Origin: Streptomyces sp. SPB074
GTDB taxonomy: Bacteria > Actinomycetota > Actinomycetes > Streptomycetales > Streptomycetaceae
DNA length: 64,000 nucleotides
Direction: 5' to 3'
Assembly: GCF_000154905.1 (NCBI RefSeq)
Contig: NZ_GG770539.1
Coordinates: forward strand, 2,955,549-3,019,548
Made by a program: the position numbers and the translations under genes
The notes under the pieces: model-generated
What the model was told of the DNA's origin: nothing
The model's input: the letters and a program-made list of their open reading frames with translations, nothing else
Database searches by the model: none
In this document: piece after piece, positions 24,800 through 33,194 of the stretch
Layout of the letters: each line of letters opens with the position of its first letter
Position numbering within the stretch: position 1 is the stretch's first letter

Positions 24800-24996
24800 G
24801 CGACTGCCCTCGCCACGTTGAGGGCGCGGTGCGGGGCGATGACCTGGCCGTCCGGCAGCAGCTCACCGGTGTCCTCGAAGAGGAGCACTCCGTTGCACAG
24901 CAGGCTCCAGCCCTGCTCAGGCCGGTGCGCGAGGGGCCGCGCGGCCTCCCTGTCGGGAGCCTCAGCCGTGGGGCACGGCGGGTTGTGCGCACACAT
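24796..24996 (-). CDS. DUF5999-like small protein
   Basis: 66 residues: MCAHNPPCPTAEAPDREAA followed by HRPEQGWSLLCNGVLLFED. This matches the short, highly conserved Streptomyces DUF5999 family, which has three Cys and no assigned function. Paralogues are common beside regulatory and RiPP-associated genes in this genus. The ATG at 24996 follows CGAGAGGACGAGC. Its stop overlaps the next gene start, so the two are co-translated. Confidence 0.85.
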   Translation of the reverse strand: MCAHNPPCPTAEAPDREAARPLAHRPEQGWSLLCNGVLLFEDTGELLPDGQVIAPHRALNVARAVA

Positions 24997-25040
24997 GGTG
25001 CTCGTCCTCTCGGGTGGGAAGTCGGGCCCTCTTCGGCCAG

Positions 25041-25505
25041 CTACGGTGCCGTGGGGGAACACGGGGCGGGCGTGGCCGAAGGGGGAGTCTGGTGGTGCCG
25101 CTGCGTGAAGGCGGCTATCGCTGCATCGCTGTAGCCGTAGAAGCGTCCGAAGACCGCATCGTCCTCCCGCCAATCGGGAGCGGGGTCGCCCCACTCGACG
25201 GTGTGGCAGGTCTCGCGGTATGGCGACCATCGAACGCGCAGGCGCGGGAAGCCGGGGTGCTCCGCGAGGAGGGCATGCGTCGCTGTCGCGTGCGTCAGCA
25301 GATCGAAGGACATGTATCCGCCGCGGCGCGGCCCGCCGGCGGGGACCGCGAGGAGCGGCGCCCGGAAAACACGGACTGCTACGGCGTCCGCGAGGAGAGC
25401 AGGTTCGGCGAGACGGCTGCGGAAGTATTCGTAGTCGTACGCTTCCGCAGCCGGGCGCAGGGAGACGGCGGGGCGGCGAGGCAGCGTTGCGGCGGCGGTC
25501 AGCAT
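25041..25505 (-). CDS. Unknown conserved-type Streptomyces protein
   Basis: 154 residues, not firmly recognised. The central part (YDYEYFRSRLAEPALL, AVRVFRAPLLAVPAGGPRRGGY) looks like a small conserved Streptomyces family that often accompanies ATPase/HTH regulatory genes. No signal peptide, membrane helix or catalytic motif is visible. The start overlaps the stop of the upstream gene. Confidence 0.65.
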   Translation of the reverse strand: MLTAAATLPRRPAVSLRPAAEAYDYEYFRSRLAEPALLADAVAVRVFRAPLLAVPAGGPRRGGYMSFDLLTHATATHALLAEHPGFPRLRVRWSPYRETCHTVEWGDPAPDWREDDAVFGRFYGYSDAAIAAFTQRHHQTPPSATPAPCSPTAP

Positions 25506-25957
25506 TCGATCTGCCCCTTGATGTACCGGGCTTCGATCAGTTCATCGACCAGGTCGGAGGTCACGAAAGCGAGGCGACGAGCGAAGCCGACAGCTTTCTG
25601 GTGGTCGGCCGGCGTGCGCTCATCCCGCATAGGGCGTCCCAGTTCAACGAGCCGGGCCATCTCTACGGTGGGAGCAAACTGCTTGTCAGCGACAGCGATG
25701 TCACTGAGTCGCTTCAGGTGGTCGCGGAGGCGTTCGATCAATGCTCCGGTCGCAGCCACGGGCGGCGGCTGGTTGCCGATCGTCATGTCGAGATCATCGA
25801 AGATCGCCTCGACGTCGAGGGGCTTCCATGCGGTGATCCGCTCCAGGACCAACTTCAAGCTGCCGGCGTCAAGTGGAGGTGTCCACTTCGGGACGCCGGG
25901 CTCGTTGGCTGGCGGAGGAACCACGTCGTTCTCCGGTACCAGAGCGGTGAGGGACAT
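25499..25957 (-). CDS. Possible DUF6415-like protein
   Basis: 152 residues with a mostly helical pattern: KPLDVEAIFDDLDM, IERLRDHLKRLSDIA, MARLVELGRPMRDERTP and LVDELIEARYI. The size and layout resemble Streptomyces proteins annotated as DUF6415 family natural-product biosynthesis proteins, but that is from memory. It lies between the GHKL ATPase and the next overlapping gene, all leftward. Function unknown. Confidence 0.6.
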   Translation of the reverse strand: MSLTALVPENDVVPPPANEPGVPKWTPPLDAGSLKLVLERITAWKPLDVEAIFDDLDMTIGNQPPPVAATGALIERLRDHLKRLSDIAVADKQFAPTVEMARLVELGRPMRDERTPADHQKAVGFARRLAFVTSDLVDELIEARYIKGQIEC

Positions 25958-25996
25958 CGGGAACTCCTGGGGAGGGCCAAGTGCCGGCCGTGGGGG

Positions 25997-26470
25997 CTAG
26001 AAGTGCTCGGTCGATTCCGGGGTCCCTATGAAGACCCACACGTCCTTGCCCGCTGAGGTCATGGAGACGGACGCGTCGTCGGCCAGGGCACGGAGCAGCA
26101 TCAGCCCACGCCCCTCTTCGGCCAGGGGGTCCGGCGACGAGTACACCGGCGGGTGGGGGTCCTGGTCGCGGATGATGGCGGTGACGCCGTCCGGCACCTT
26201 CTGGAGGAGCAGGCTGGCCATCCGGCACCCGTCGGCGTCCGCAGGGGTGTGCTGCAAGACGTTGGTGAGCAGTTCGTTGACCACGGTCAGCATGCGGAAC
26301 GCGGTGCCGTTGTCGACGCGCCACCAGCAGAGGTGCGCGGCGACGATGTCCCGGACGGTTCCCAGGTCTTCGGCCCGGACGTTGAAACTCATGTCGAGTT
26401 GGCCGTCCACACTTCTGGACGTGGCTCGAACAGAAGCATCCCGCTCGCGGGTGTCGACGAGTAGTTCCAT
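25997..26470 (-). CDS. GHKL-type ATP-binding protein (anti-sigma-factor-like)
   Basis: 157 residues with a HATPase_c_2 domain: N-box VVNELLTNVLQHT, the DQDPHPPV region, and GRGLMLLRALADDASV. It resembles SpoIIAB/RsbW-like kinases and probably regulates a sigma factor or HTH regulator. It is the first gene of the leftward lanthipeptide group and is divergent from the HTH regulator at 26634. A similar ATPase heads the radical SAM operon, suggesting parallel control of the two clusters. Confidence 0.87.
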   Translation of the reverse strand: MELLVDTRERDASVRATSRSVDGQLDMSFNVRAEDLGTVRDIVAAHLCWWRVDNGTAFRMLTVVNELLTNVLQHTPADADGCRMASLLLQKVPDGVTAIIRDQDPHPPVYSSPDPLAEEGRGLMLLRALADDASVSMTSAGKDVWVFIGTPESTEHF

Positions 26471-26633
26471 CGCTGCTTCCTCCGTTCTGCCAGAACCCCT
26501 TCAGCAGGGGTGGGTTGCGGTGTGTACTGGTCTAGAACCGATCAGCAACCATTTAGGCAGAGCGCACCGAGAACGTGCAGAGCCTGATGCCGAGAGGTGA
26601 AGAGTTCGGCATCGACGACTTCGGGGACAGGAC

Positions 26634-28037
26634 ATGCCGCAGCCAATGAAGCAGCTCGTTCCGGGGGCGTCCCCCCAGGAGTGGTTCGGCAGCGAGCTGC
26701 GCAGACTTCGCCTGGAACAGGGGCTGTCGGCCAAGGCGCTTGGTCGGTTAGTGCAGGTCAGCGACGACATGATCTTGTCGATTGAGAAGGGCAAGTACCC
26801 GAGCTGTCGTCGCGACGTGGTGCAGCGGCTCGATGACGCCCTCGGCACGGGTGGGCTCCTTGACCGGGCGTGGCGGATGGTCTTCGGCGACGGCGATGCC
26901 GATAAAAAGCGGGCCGATGCCGATAAGGCTTCCGCGCGCCGGGGGGAAGTGCGCGTTCAGGCGCCCGCAGGCCGCATCCTGGGCGGAGACGAACCGACTC
27001 TTCGCCCTGGGAGCCATGAGCCCGTGATTCGACGCTCGTTCCTCGGAATCGGCGGCCTCGCCGCCATAGCCCCTCTCAACTTCACCGATGTCTTCGCGCC
27101 CGCCGAGCTGTCTCTCCCGACCCACGTCAACCCGAGCCACGTCGACCAGGTCTTGGCCGTGGCCAACGCCCTCAGCAGCATGGACAACGAGCTGGGTGGC
27201 GGGGGCGTGGTACGTGACGTGGCCGCCCGAGCGATGCAGTGGTCGGCCGGCCTGCTGCAAGCGCAGTTCCCAGAGCACCTACGAACCGACCTGTTCGCCG
27301 CCGTATCGCGCCTCGGCATCGTGGTCGGCGCCTCTGCCTTCGACGCCTACCACCACGACGAAGCCACCAAGACGTTCCGATTCGCAGCGGATTGCGCCGA
27401 GGAGGCCGGCGACTGGCATCTGCGGGCCAAGACGTACTCGTTCCTCGCACGGCAAGCCGTATGGATCGGAGCCCCCGATGACGGCCTCACCTACGCCGAG
27501 AAGGGGCTCGTGCGCTCCGACCGCTTGACGGCGACAGAGCAGGCGATGCTTCACACGGCGCGGGCCAGGGCCTTCGGGAAGATGGGGAATGTCCGCGACA
27601 CCATGGCGGCCGTCGGCGCCGCGGACGAAGCGTTCACCCGGGCCCGGCCCGCCGAGGACCCGTCGTGGATGGCCTACTACGACGAGGCGCAGCACAACGG
27701 GGACACGGCTCACGCCCTGTTCGATCTCGCGATCCTGGCCGGGCAGGACCCGGGCCGGGCCGCTCGTCGATTCGACACAGCGGTGAAGGGACACGCAGAC
27801 GCCTACAAACGGTCTCGTGCGATCTCACGGACGAAGCTGGCCTCTCTGCTCATGGCCAAGGGTGACCCTCGCCAGGCGGCGGCGCTCGGCCACGACGCCC
27901 TCAACGAGGTAGGCCGGCTCACCTCCCGGCGCGCTGCCGACGATCTGCGGCAGCTCGGCCGCTTCGCCTCGAAGCATCGGACCGTCCAGGAGGCTTCAGC
28001 GCTGCGAGATCGGATCGCCGCTACGGTTTCGGCATGA
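26634..28037 (+). CDS. XRE-family regulator with helical-repeat C-terminus
   Basis: 467 residues. The HTH spans about residues 15-70 (LRRLRLEQGLSAKALGRLVQVSDDMILSIEKGK). A linker with SFLGIGGLAAIAP follows, then ~300 residues of TPR-like helical repeats. Such regulators are widespread in Streptomyces and often sit beside GHKL ATPases. Leu39 is encoded by TTA (26748-26750), so translation may depend on bldA tRNA and hence on developmental stage. It is divergent from the lanthipeptide cluster and overlaps the following phosphotransferase gene by ATGA. It is the most likely regulator of the cluster, by position only. Confidence 0.87.
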   Translation: MPQPMKQLVPGASPQEWFGSELRRLRLEQGLSAKALGRLVQVSDDMILSIEKGKYPSCRRDVVQRLDDALGTGGLLDRAWRMVFGDGDADKKRADADKASARRGEVRVQAPAGRILGGDEPTLRPGSHEPVIRRSFLGIGGLAAIAPLNFTDVFAPAELSLPTHVNPSHVDQVLAVANALSSMDNELGGGGVVRDVAARAMQWSAGLLQAQFPEHLRTDLFAAVSRLGIVVGASAFDAYHHDEATKTFRFAADCAEEAGDWHLRAKTYSFLARQAVWIGAPDDGLTYAEKGLVRSDRLTATEQAMLHTARARAFGKMGNVRDTMAAVGAADEAFTRARPAEDPSWMAYYDEAQHNGDTAHALFDLAILAGQDPGRAARRFDTAVKGHADAYKRSRAISRTKLASLLMAKGDPRQAAALGHDALNEVGRLTSRRAADDLRQLGRFASKHRTVQEASALRDRIAATVSA

Positions 28038-28921
28038 CTTCTTCGGCAGCCGCACCGGCGCGTCACGCCCTGAAGCAGGCATGTTCCGCAGTCGGATTGG
28101 ACTCCGCCGGAGCGGAACCTCTTCGCCTGGCCGAGAACCAGATATGGCGGCTGCCTCATCAAGGGGTGATCGTGCGGATCGCCCGGGAAGGACAGAGTGC
28201 TGCGGCAGCCCGCGAGGTGCGCGTCGCACGCTGGCTCGACCAGGAGAACGTCCCCGCCATTCGTCTGGTCGACGTGGAGCAGCCGGTCGAGGCAGGCGGC
28301 AGACCCGTCACCTTCTGGGCAGAACTCCCCCCGCAGGAGCACGGCTCCGTTGAAGACGTCGCTCAGCTCCTCGCACAGCTCCACTCCTTGCCCACACCAG
28401 ACATCGAGTTGGGGTACCTCGACCCCTTCATCCGGGTCGACGAACGGCTGCAAGCGGCCACCACGATTCGCGATGATGACAAGGAGTGGCTGCGCGCTCT
28501 TCACCGCGACCTCGCAGCAGCCTGGGCCGAGCGGCCGGCCGGTCTCCCCGACCGGGCTGTGCACGGCGACGCATGGCCCGGCAACATCGTCCGCACGGCC
28601 GACGGGGTCCTGATGATGGACCTGGAGCGCTTCTCGGTGGGGCCTCCAGAATGGGACCTCGTATCCACCGCCGTACGCGCGAAGACCACCGGAGCCGTCA
28701 GCAGCGGCGAGTACGACCGGTTCTGTGCGGTGTACGGACATGACGTGGCTGCGTGGGAGGGCTACCCCATCCTCGCGCGTGCCCGTGAGCTGCGGATGGT
28801 GACGTACGCGGCGCAACACGCAGCCAGCAATGCGGAGTGGCGGAGCCAGGCGCAGTTTCGGATCGACTGTCTGCGTGGTCGATCCGGACCGCGGCCGTGG
28901 TCGTGGAGGGGCATCCTCTGA
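28034..28921 (+). CDS. Aminoglycoside phosphotransferase-family protein
   Basis: 295 residues. VHGDAWPGNIV carries the catalytic Asp and metal-binding Asn of the APH/choline-kinase fold, and LMMDLERFSVGPPEWDL the metal-binding Asp region. The N-terminal lobe (LAENQIWRLPHQGVIVRIAR) matches the nucleotide-binding part. Family members phosphorylate aminoglycosides or small metabolites; the substrate here is unknown and resistance should not be assumed. Its ATG overlaps the regulator stop codon, so the two are co-translated. Confidence 0.87.
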   Translation: MTSSAAAPARHALKQACSAVGLDSAGAEPLRLAENQIWRLPHQGVIVRIAREGQSAAAAREVRVARWLDQENVPAIRLVDVEQPVEAGGRPVTFWAELPPQEHGSVEDVAQLLAQLHSLPTPDIELGYLDPFIRVDERLQAATTIRDDDKEWLRALHRDLAAAWAERPAGLPDRAVHGDAWPGNIVRTADGVLMMDLERFSVGPPEWDLVSTAVRAKTTGAVSSGEYDRFCAVYGHDVAAWEGYPILARARELRMVTYAAQHAASNAEWRSQAQFRIDCLRGRSGPRPWSWRGIL

Positions 28922-29010
28922 TCAAGGTGTTCGTGCACCTCATCCCTGCAAGCTCCCTGCCCTTGCGAGACTGGCCGGATGGGGCTGCGCCATCCTTCGC
29001 GGCGTACGGA

Positions 29011-29298
29011 CTACGCAGCGAGGCCGTGCCGCTCGCTGTCGCTCGCCTCCTGGCTTCCTCCAGAGTGCCGGTGCCCCAAGCCCAGCAGCTTCAGCAGGTC
29101 GGCCGTGACCACTCGGTAGGCGTTCCCTAGGCGCAGCACCTTAACCGGGTACTCCCCCTGCTTCGCGAGCCCATACCCGGTGGACCGTCCGATCATCAGC
29201 GCCTTGTTCGAGGTGTCGAGATCGATCACAGCCGGAAGAGCGAGCAGCTCGTCGCTCGTCAGTCCCCGCCCCGCTCCTGCCGCCCTAGGTGCTACCAT
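29011..29298 (-). CDS. Excisionase-like DNA-binding protein
   Basis: 95 residues. DTSNKALMIGRSTGYGLAKQGEYPVKVLRLGNAYRVVTADLLKLLG is a winged-helix MerR/excisionase-type domain, the kind that accompanies tyrosine integrases in actinobacterial elements. It is divergent from the XRE regulator and integrase at 29390-31662. ATG 29298 is preferred over the in-frame 29349 because the added residues fall in the promoter gap. It may control excision or int expression. Confidence 0.75.
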   Translation of the reverse strand: MVAPRAAGAGRGLTSDELLALPAVIDLDTSNKALMIGRSTGYGLAKQGEYPVKVLRLGNAYRVVTADLLKLLGLGHRHSGGSQEASDSERHGLAA

Positions 29299-29389
29299 GA
29301 CGCTCTCCTGACGTTTACGCGTGCCGTAGTGACGCGAAAGATGTATCACGGAGTTGCGGCAGCGCCTTCTCGCTTCTTAGGGTGTCACC

Positions 29390-30049
29390 ATGACACCTGA
29401 TCAATGGTCGACAGCGTTCACCGGTCGGATCGCTCAGCGCCTACGAGACTCGCGCCGGGCCGCCGGCCTCACGATGGCCGAGGTCGCGCAGGAGTGCGCG
29501 GCCCGCGGCATGCCGGAAATCACCGAGCACTCGATCAAGAACCTGGAGTCCGGGCGCAAGACGAGCGTCAGCGTGGCGGACGTCGTCATGCTTGCCGACG
29601 TACTGGACGTCCCGCCGGTCACCCTGCTGTTCCCGCTCGGTTCTTCGGCGGCGGTCGAGGTTCTGCCGGGTCGCGAGCTGTCCACCTGGGACGCGGTCGC
29701 GTGGTTCACCGGTGAGACACCTCTGGATGATGCGGCCCCCGAGGGCTCGCCCCGGGACGTGCTCGACAGCTTCCGACACCATGGCGACCTCGTTGCCGCG
29801 TCGATGTCGTCGTACGACTTGGCGCAGGAGCGACGACGTGTGGCCAGCACCACTCTGGACCGCAGTCGCCGAACCACGCTTCTTGAGCGGGCCGAGGGAT
29901 ACGAGGCGCACGCCTTCGAGGACGCCCAAGAGCTGCGCGCGTACCGAGAGCGGATGCGTCAGCGCGGCCTCACCCCTCCGGCCCTTCCTGACCGACTCGC
30001 CTTTGTCGACGAGCCCCACATACACCCCGAGGCCGAGGAGCGTGAATGA
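29390..30049 (+). CDS. XRE-family regulator upstream of integrase
   Basis: 219 residues. The HTH lies in about residues 12-75 (IAQRLRDSRRAAGLTMAEVAQ, HSIKNLESGRKTSVSVADVV). The rest is a helical, charged C-terminal region. Proteins of this type precede integrases in many Streptomyces integrative elements and probably repress them. The stop overlaps the start of the integrase (ATGA), so integrase translation is coupled. Confidence 0.85.
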   Translation: MTPDQWSTAFTGRIAQRLRDSRRAAGLTMAEVAQECAARGMPEITEHSIKNLESGRKTSVSVADVVMLADVLDVPPVTLLFPLGSSAAVEVLPGRELSTWDAVAWFTGETPLDDAAPEGSPRDVLDSFRHHGDLVAASMSSYDLAQERRRVASTTLDRSRRTTLLERAEGYEAHAFEDAQELRAYRERMRQRGLTPPALPDRLAFVDEPHIHPEAEERE

Positions 30050-31662
30050 AGAAGGGCACCATCACGCGACGGTGCCGGTGCACTGACCCCGAGACCGGCA
30101 AGGACCTCGGGGCGTCGTGCCCGAAGCTCCAGTCGCGACGGCACGGGACCTTCGGGGTGTTCCAGGAGCTGGACCCCGCCCAGGACGGCCGACGACGGCG
30201 GTTCCGTCGTGGTGGCTTCGAGACCTCCACCAAAGCCCAGGAGGAGCTGGGCAAGGTCCGCGCCCTCATGGCGATTCCCGAAGAGGACGACGCGTGGGGC
30301 AGGACGCAGATCAGCGACCTGCTGGAGGACTGCGTCAAGGAGAAGACCCCTCTGCCGGACTACGACGAGACCCGTCGCCGGTTCCAGACGGGTCAGTCGC
30401 TCAACTCGAAGACCACCGTCGGGGAGTGGCTCGACACCTGGCTGGCCGGGCGGAAACGTCTGCGCCGTGGCGGTGCGTCGCGCTACGAATGCGACATCCG
30501 CGTCCACCTCAAGCCGCACCTCGGGCATCTTCGCCTCGACAAGCTCCGGGTCCACCACATCGACAAGATGTTCGACGCCATCAACGAGCGGAACATCGAG
30601 ATCCAGGAGCAGAACGCCCAGCGACGCGCGGTCGCCGACGAGCTGAAGGCCACCCCGAACAAGGGAGCCGAGAACCGGGCGCGCCGGAAGTGGTTCCGCG
30701 CACAGCTCGACGCGATGCCGCCGTTCCGTCGAGTCACCGGGCTGAACACCCAGCCTCACATCCGCGACACGCTCCGGGCCGCGCTCAACGTCGCCATCGC
30801 TCAGCAGGTCATGCCCGCCTTCAACCCGGCCGCTCACGTCGAGCTGCTGCCCGGTACCAAGCCGAAGGCCCTCGTCTGAACCGAGGAGCGCATCGCTCGT
30901 TGGCAGGAGACCGGTAAGCGGCCGTCGCCGGTCATGGTCTGGACCCCGGAGCAGACCGCCGTCTTCCTCGACTTCGTCGCGGGAGACCGGCTGTACTTGC
31001 TCTGGCGACTCATTGCGTTTCGCGGTGCTCGGCGAGGAGAGGCGTGCGGTGTGCGCTGGGAGGACTACTCCGCGAAGCACTGCTCGCTGGCCATCGCCAC
31101 GCGGCTCGTCCAAGACGGCTGGGAGGTCCACGAGGGTGCGCCCAAGACCGACAGCGGCCTCCGGCTGATCGCCCTGGACGGCGAGACCAACGAGGGCCTC
31201 CTCACGCATAAGGCGCGCCAGCAGACCGAGCGCGAGGCATGGGGTGAGGGCTGGCAGAACACCGGTCGGATCTTCACCCAGGAGGACGGCTCTCTCCTCC
31301 ACCCGGGCAAGGTCAGCGATCTGTTCGAGCGCCTCGTGGAGGCGGCTGGCCTTCCGCCGATCCGCCTTCATGACCTCCGGCACGTCGCTGCGACGCTGAT
31401 GCTCGCGGCGGGCGTCGACATCAAGGTCGTCTCGGAGACCCTCGGCCATTCGGACACGCGGATCACGCGGGACATCTACCAGTCGGTCCTTGACGACCTG
31501 GCGCGTGACGCCGCCGAGAAGGTCGTGCAGCTCGTCCCTCATGCGCGTAAGGCGCTGGCGGCTGTTCCGGACGTCGTGCCGCAGGTAGACCCCGCGTCTC
31601 GCCTGCCGAGGGTGGCGCCGCCACGTAAGGACGACCCGACCCAGCAGAATCGTTCCGCCTGA
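30046..31662 (+). pseudogene. Tyrosine integrase interrupted by in-frame TGA
   Basis: The frame is continuous from ATG 30046 to 31662 except for one TGA at 30877-30879. Upstream is the N-terminal arm- and core-binding region (STKAQEELGKVRA, RRGGASRYECDIRVHLKPHL). Downstream is the catalytic domain with AFRGARRGEACGV (Arg), LHDLRHVAATLML (His, Arg), LGHSDTRIT (His) and DIYQSV (nucleophile Tyr). A Trp codon TGG mutated to TGA fits the context (the residues after the stop are TEERIARW). All catalytic residues survive beyond the stop, but a full product requires read-through. The element is probably fixed in place. Confidence 0.87.
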
Positions 31663-31676
31663 CGGTGGACGGAGAA

Positions 31677-31711
31677 GGAGCCCCGGTCAGAGGGAAGCTG
31701 ACCGGGGCTCC
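31677..31711. terminator. Bidirectional terminator after integrase
   Basis: A perfect 14-bp stem (GGAGCCCCGGTCAG with its complement) and 7-base loop lie between the integrase and a convergent gene. Confidence 0.85.
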
Positions 31712-31751
31712 GGCTTGTGCGCGAAGCCGCTTCATGGCCTCGCTGGGCTGC

Positions 31752-32573
31752 TCAGAGAGGGTCATCCACGACCGTCAACAGCGCTGCGGCGATGGCGATC
31801 AGCGCTTTCGCCTCGTCCCGGCTGTAGCTGAACGCCGACGTCACCGCGTCCTTGTGAACCGCTGCGCTCGTCTGGTCCTCGACGGCGAGACGGATCCAAG
31901 CCCAGCGTTCGTCTTGCGTGCGCTGCAACCTGTCCTTGCCGCCGGGCCACTTCCAGCCGCTGTGGTCCTTGATCCATTCAAGCGCGCGACGGGCCTCCAG
32001 GATCGCGCCTTCGATGTCGTCGTCCAGGAGTCGGCGCTGGGCTGAGCGCAGGAACCGGGCGGGCGTCGCGCGGGGGTCGCCCTCCAACGGGAACGGGACC
32101 TGCATCTCGAACGCGACCGCGGGGCCGAGGGCGGAGACCTGTTCGATCCAGCGGCTCTTTGCCACGCTGAAGTGCAGGACCTCCGTCGTGCTACCGGGGT
32201 AGCCGGGGGCCTGCGGAAGCGTGCCGGTGACCTCCAGTTCCATTCGGAGGTCGCCGTCGCGAGCCTCGTTGATGGCGTGGAGTTGGGCCGAGGTGAGGAG
32301 GAACTTGAGGACGGGCCGCTCGACTCCGGTCTCCGGCGTGAACGCGAGCACTTCCGTGCCCCGTCCGACGAGCGTCCGCTGGTAGGGGTTCGCGATCCCG
32401 TACAGGTCGGTCTGGAGAGCCAGGAACCTGCCGGCCTTCGTCGCACTGGGTGCCTTCACATCCAGCCCGACCTGCAGACAGATCGTGCCCATGCCCCGAA
32501 GGAGCTGGACGCTCTCCTCCCGGACGCCGAGGACGAATTCGCCGACCTCCGCGTCGAAGCGCATCACGTTCAC
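31752..32573 (-). CDS. Unknown protein between integrase and tRNA fragment
   Basis: About 273 residues, not recognised. The N-terminal two thirds look like beta-rich segments (GTICLQVGLDVKAP, DLRMELEVTGTLPQ). The C-terminal third is helical (FLRSAQRRLLDDDIEGAILEARRALEWI and a final AAALLTVV). No signal peptide or catalytic motif. GTG 32573 follows GGAGGGGG; an upstream in-frame GTG at 32588 is possible. It is a cargo gene of the integrase-bearing element. Confidence 0.7.
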   Translation of the reverse strand: MNVMRFDAEVGEFVLGVREESVQLLRGMGTICLQVGLDVKAPSATKAGRFLALQTDLYGIANPYQRTLVGRGTEVLAFTPETGVERPVLKFLLTSAQLHAINEARDGDLRMELEVTGTLPQAPGYPGSTTEVLHFSVAKSRWIEQVSALGPAVAFEMQVPFPLEGDPRATPARFLRSAQRRLLDDDIEGAILEARRALEWIKDHSGWKWPGGKDRLQRTQDERWAWIRLAVEDQTSAAVHKDAVTSAFSYSRDEAKALIAIAAALLTVVDDPL

Positions 32574-32856
32574 GACCGCCCCCTCCACCGTGATCTTCCG
32601 ACCGACCGATTCTCTACCAGGCGGCGCGGTGACGACGTCGGTTTATAGGAACCCCCCAAGAGCACTCACGACGGATTACGACCCGTCGACCGCAGATGCG
32701 CTCTTGAAGTCGCCTCCCCGTTGCCGGTCGGCCGGCCCCCGCCTGTCCACCGCTTTGCACGCCCGCTGCACGCCTGTCCACCGGTTGTCCACCGGTGGCG
32801 ATCATGGTGCCCCGAACGGGACACATCACCGCCGAGAATGGATCAAGAAAAGCACA

Positions 32857-32891
32857 AAGGCCCAGGTCAGAGGCTATCTGTCCTGGGCCTT
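32857..32891. terminator. Hairpin downstream of tRNA fragment
   Basis: AAGGCCCAGG and its complement CCTGGGCCTT enclose a 15-base loop, just beyond the 3' end of the tRNA-like sequence. Confidence 0.6.
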
Positions 32892-32896
32892 CTCGG

Positions 32897-32938
32897 AGCC
32901 GCCTTCGGGATTCGAACCCGAGACCTACGCATTACGAG
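32897..32938 (-). pseudogene. tRNA-Thr (CGT) 3' fragment, attachment core
   Basis: On the minus strand these 42 bases match the anticodon loop (CTCGTAA), variable region, T-arm (GGGTTCGAATCCC) and acceptor 3' strand (AAGGCGGC) of an actinobacterial tRNA-Thr. The 5' half (acceptor, D-arm, anticodon 5' stem) is absent and replaced by unrelated DNA. Such 3' fragments are left by integrases that use tRNA genes as attachment sites. It cannot give a functional tRNA. Confidence 0.85.
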
Positions 32939-33194
32939 GCCGTCAGAGATCGTGCTCTTCTGTGCCACGTCATGCCGCGCAGGGTTGTTTTGCCTGATCA
33001 GACGGTGCGTGCTGGTCCACCGTGTCCACCTACTGCTGCCACGTCCACGGCCGTCCTGCCACAGCGCTGCCACGCGTTGGCTTGGGCCGGAGCTACTTGT
33101 GCTCCGCTTCTGCGTTGTAGGGATCATGCAGAACACCTCGCAGAGAAGGCGGACGGCCTCATCTGGTCCACCCATCAGCGGGAACCGCGCCCTA

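Larger units (their letters stand above)
32744..33031. promoter_or_regulatory. Attachment-site region with GTCCACC repeats around tRNA fragment
   Basis: TGTCCACCG occurs at 32744, 32775 and 32786, and related GTCCACC motifs occur near 33015 and 33024. They lie on both sides of the tRNA-Thr fragment (32897-32938). Repeats on both arms of a tRNA-derived core resemble integrase arm sites. Apart from this, 32589-33194 holds no gene. Confidence 0.45.

Noticed and set aside
28034-28921. Aminoglycoside resistance gene
   Set aside because: The APH fold is clear but the family is broad and nothing identifies an antibiotic substrate.
32897-32938. Functional tRNA-Thr gene
   Set aside because: The 5' acceptor strand, D-arm and anticodon 5' stem are absent.
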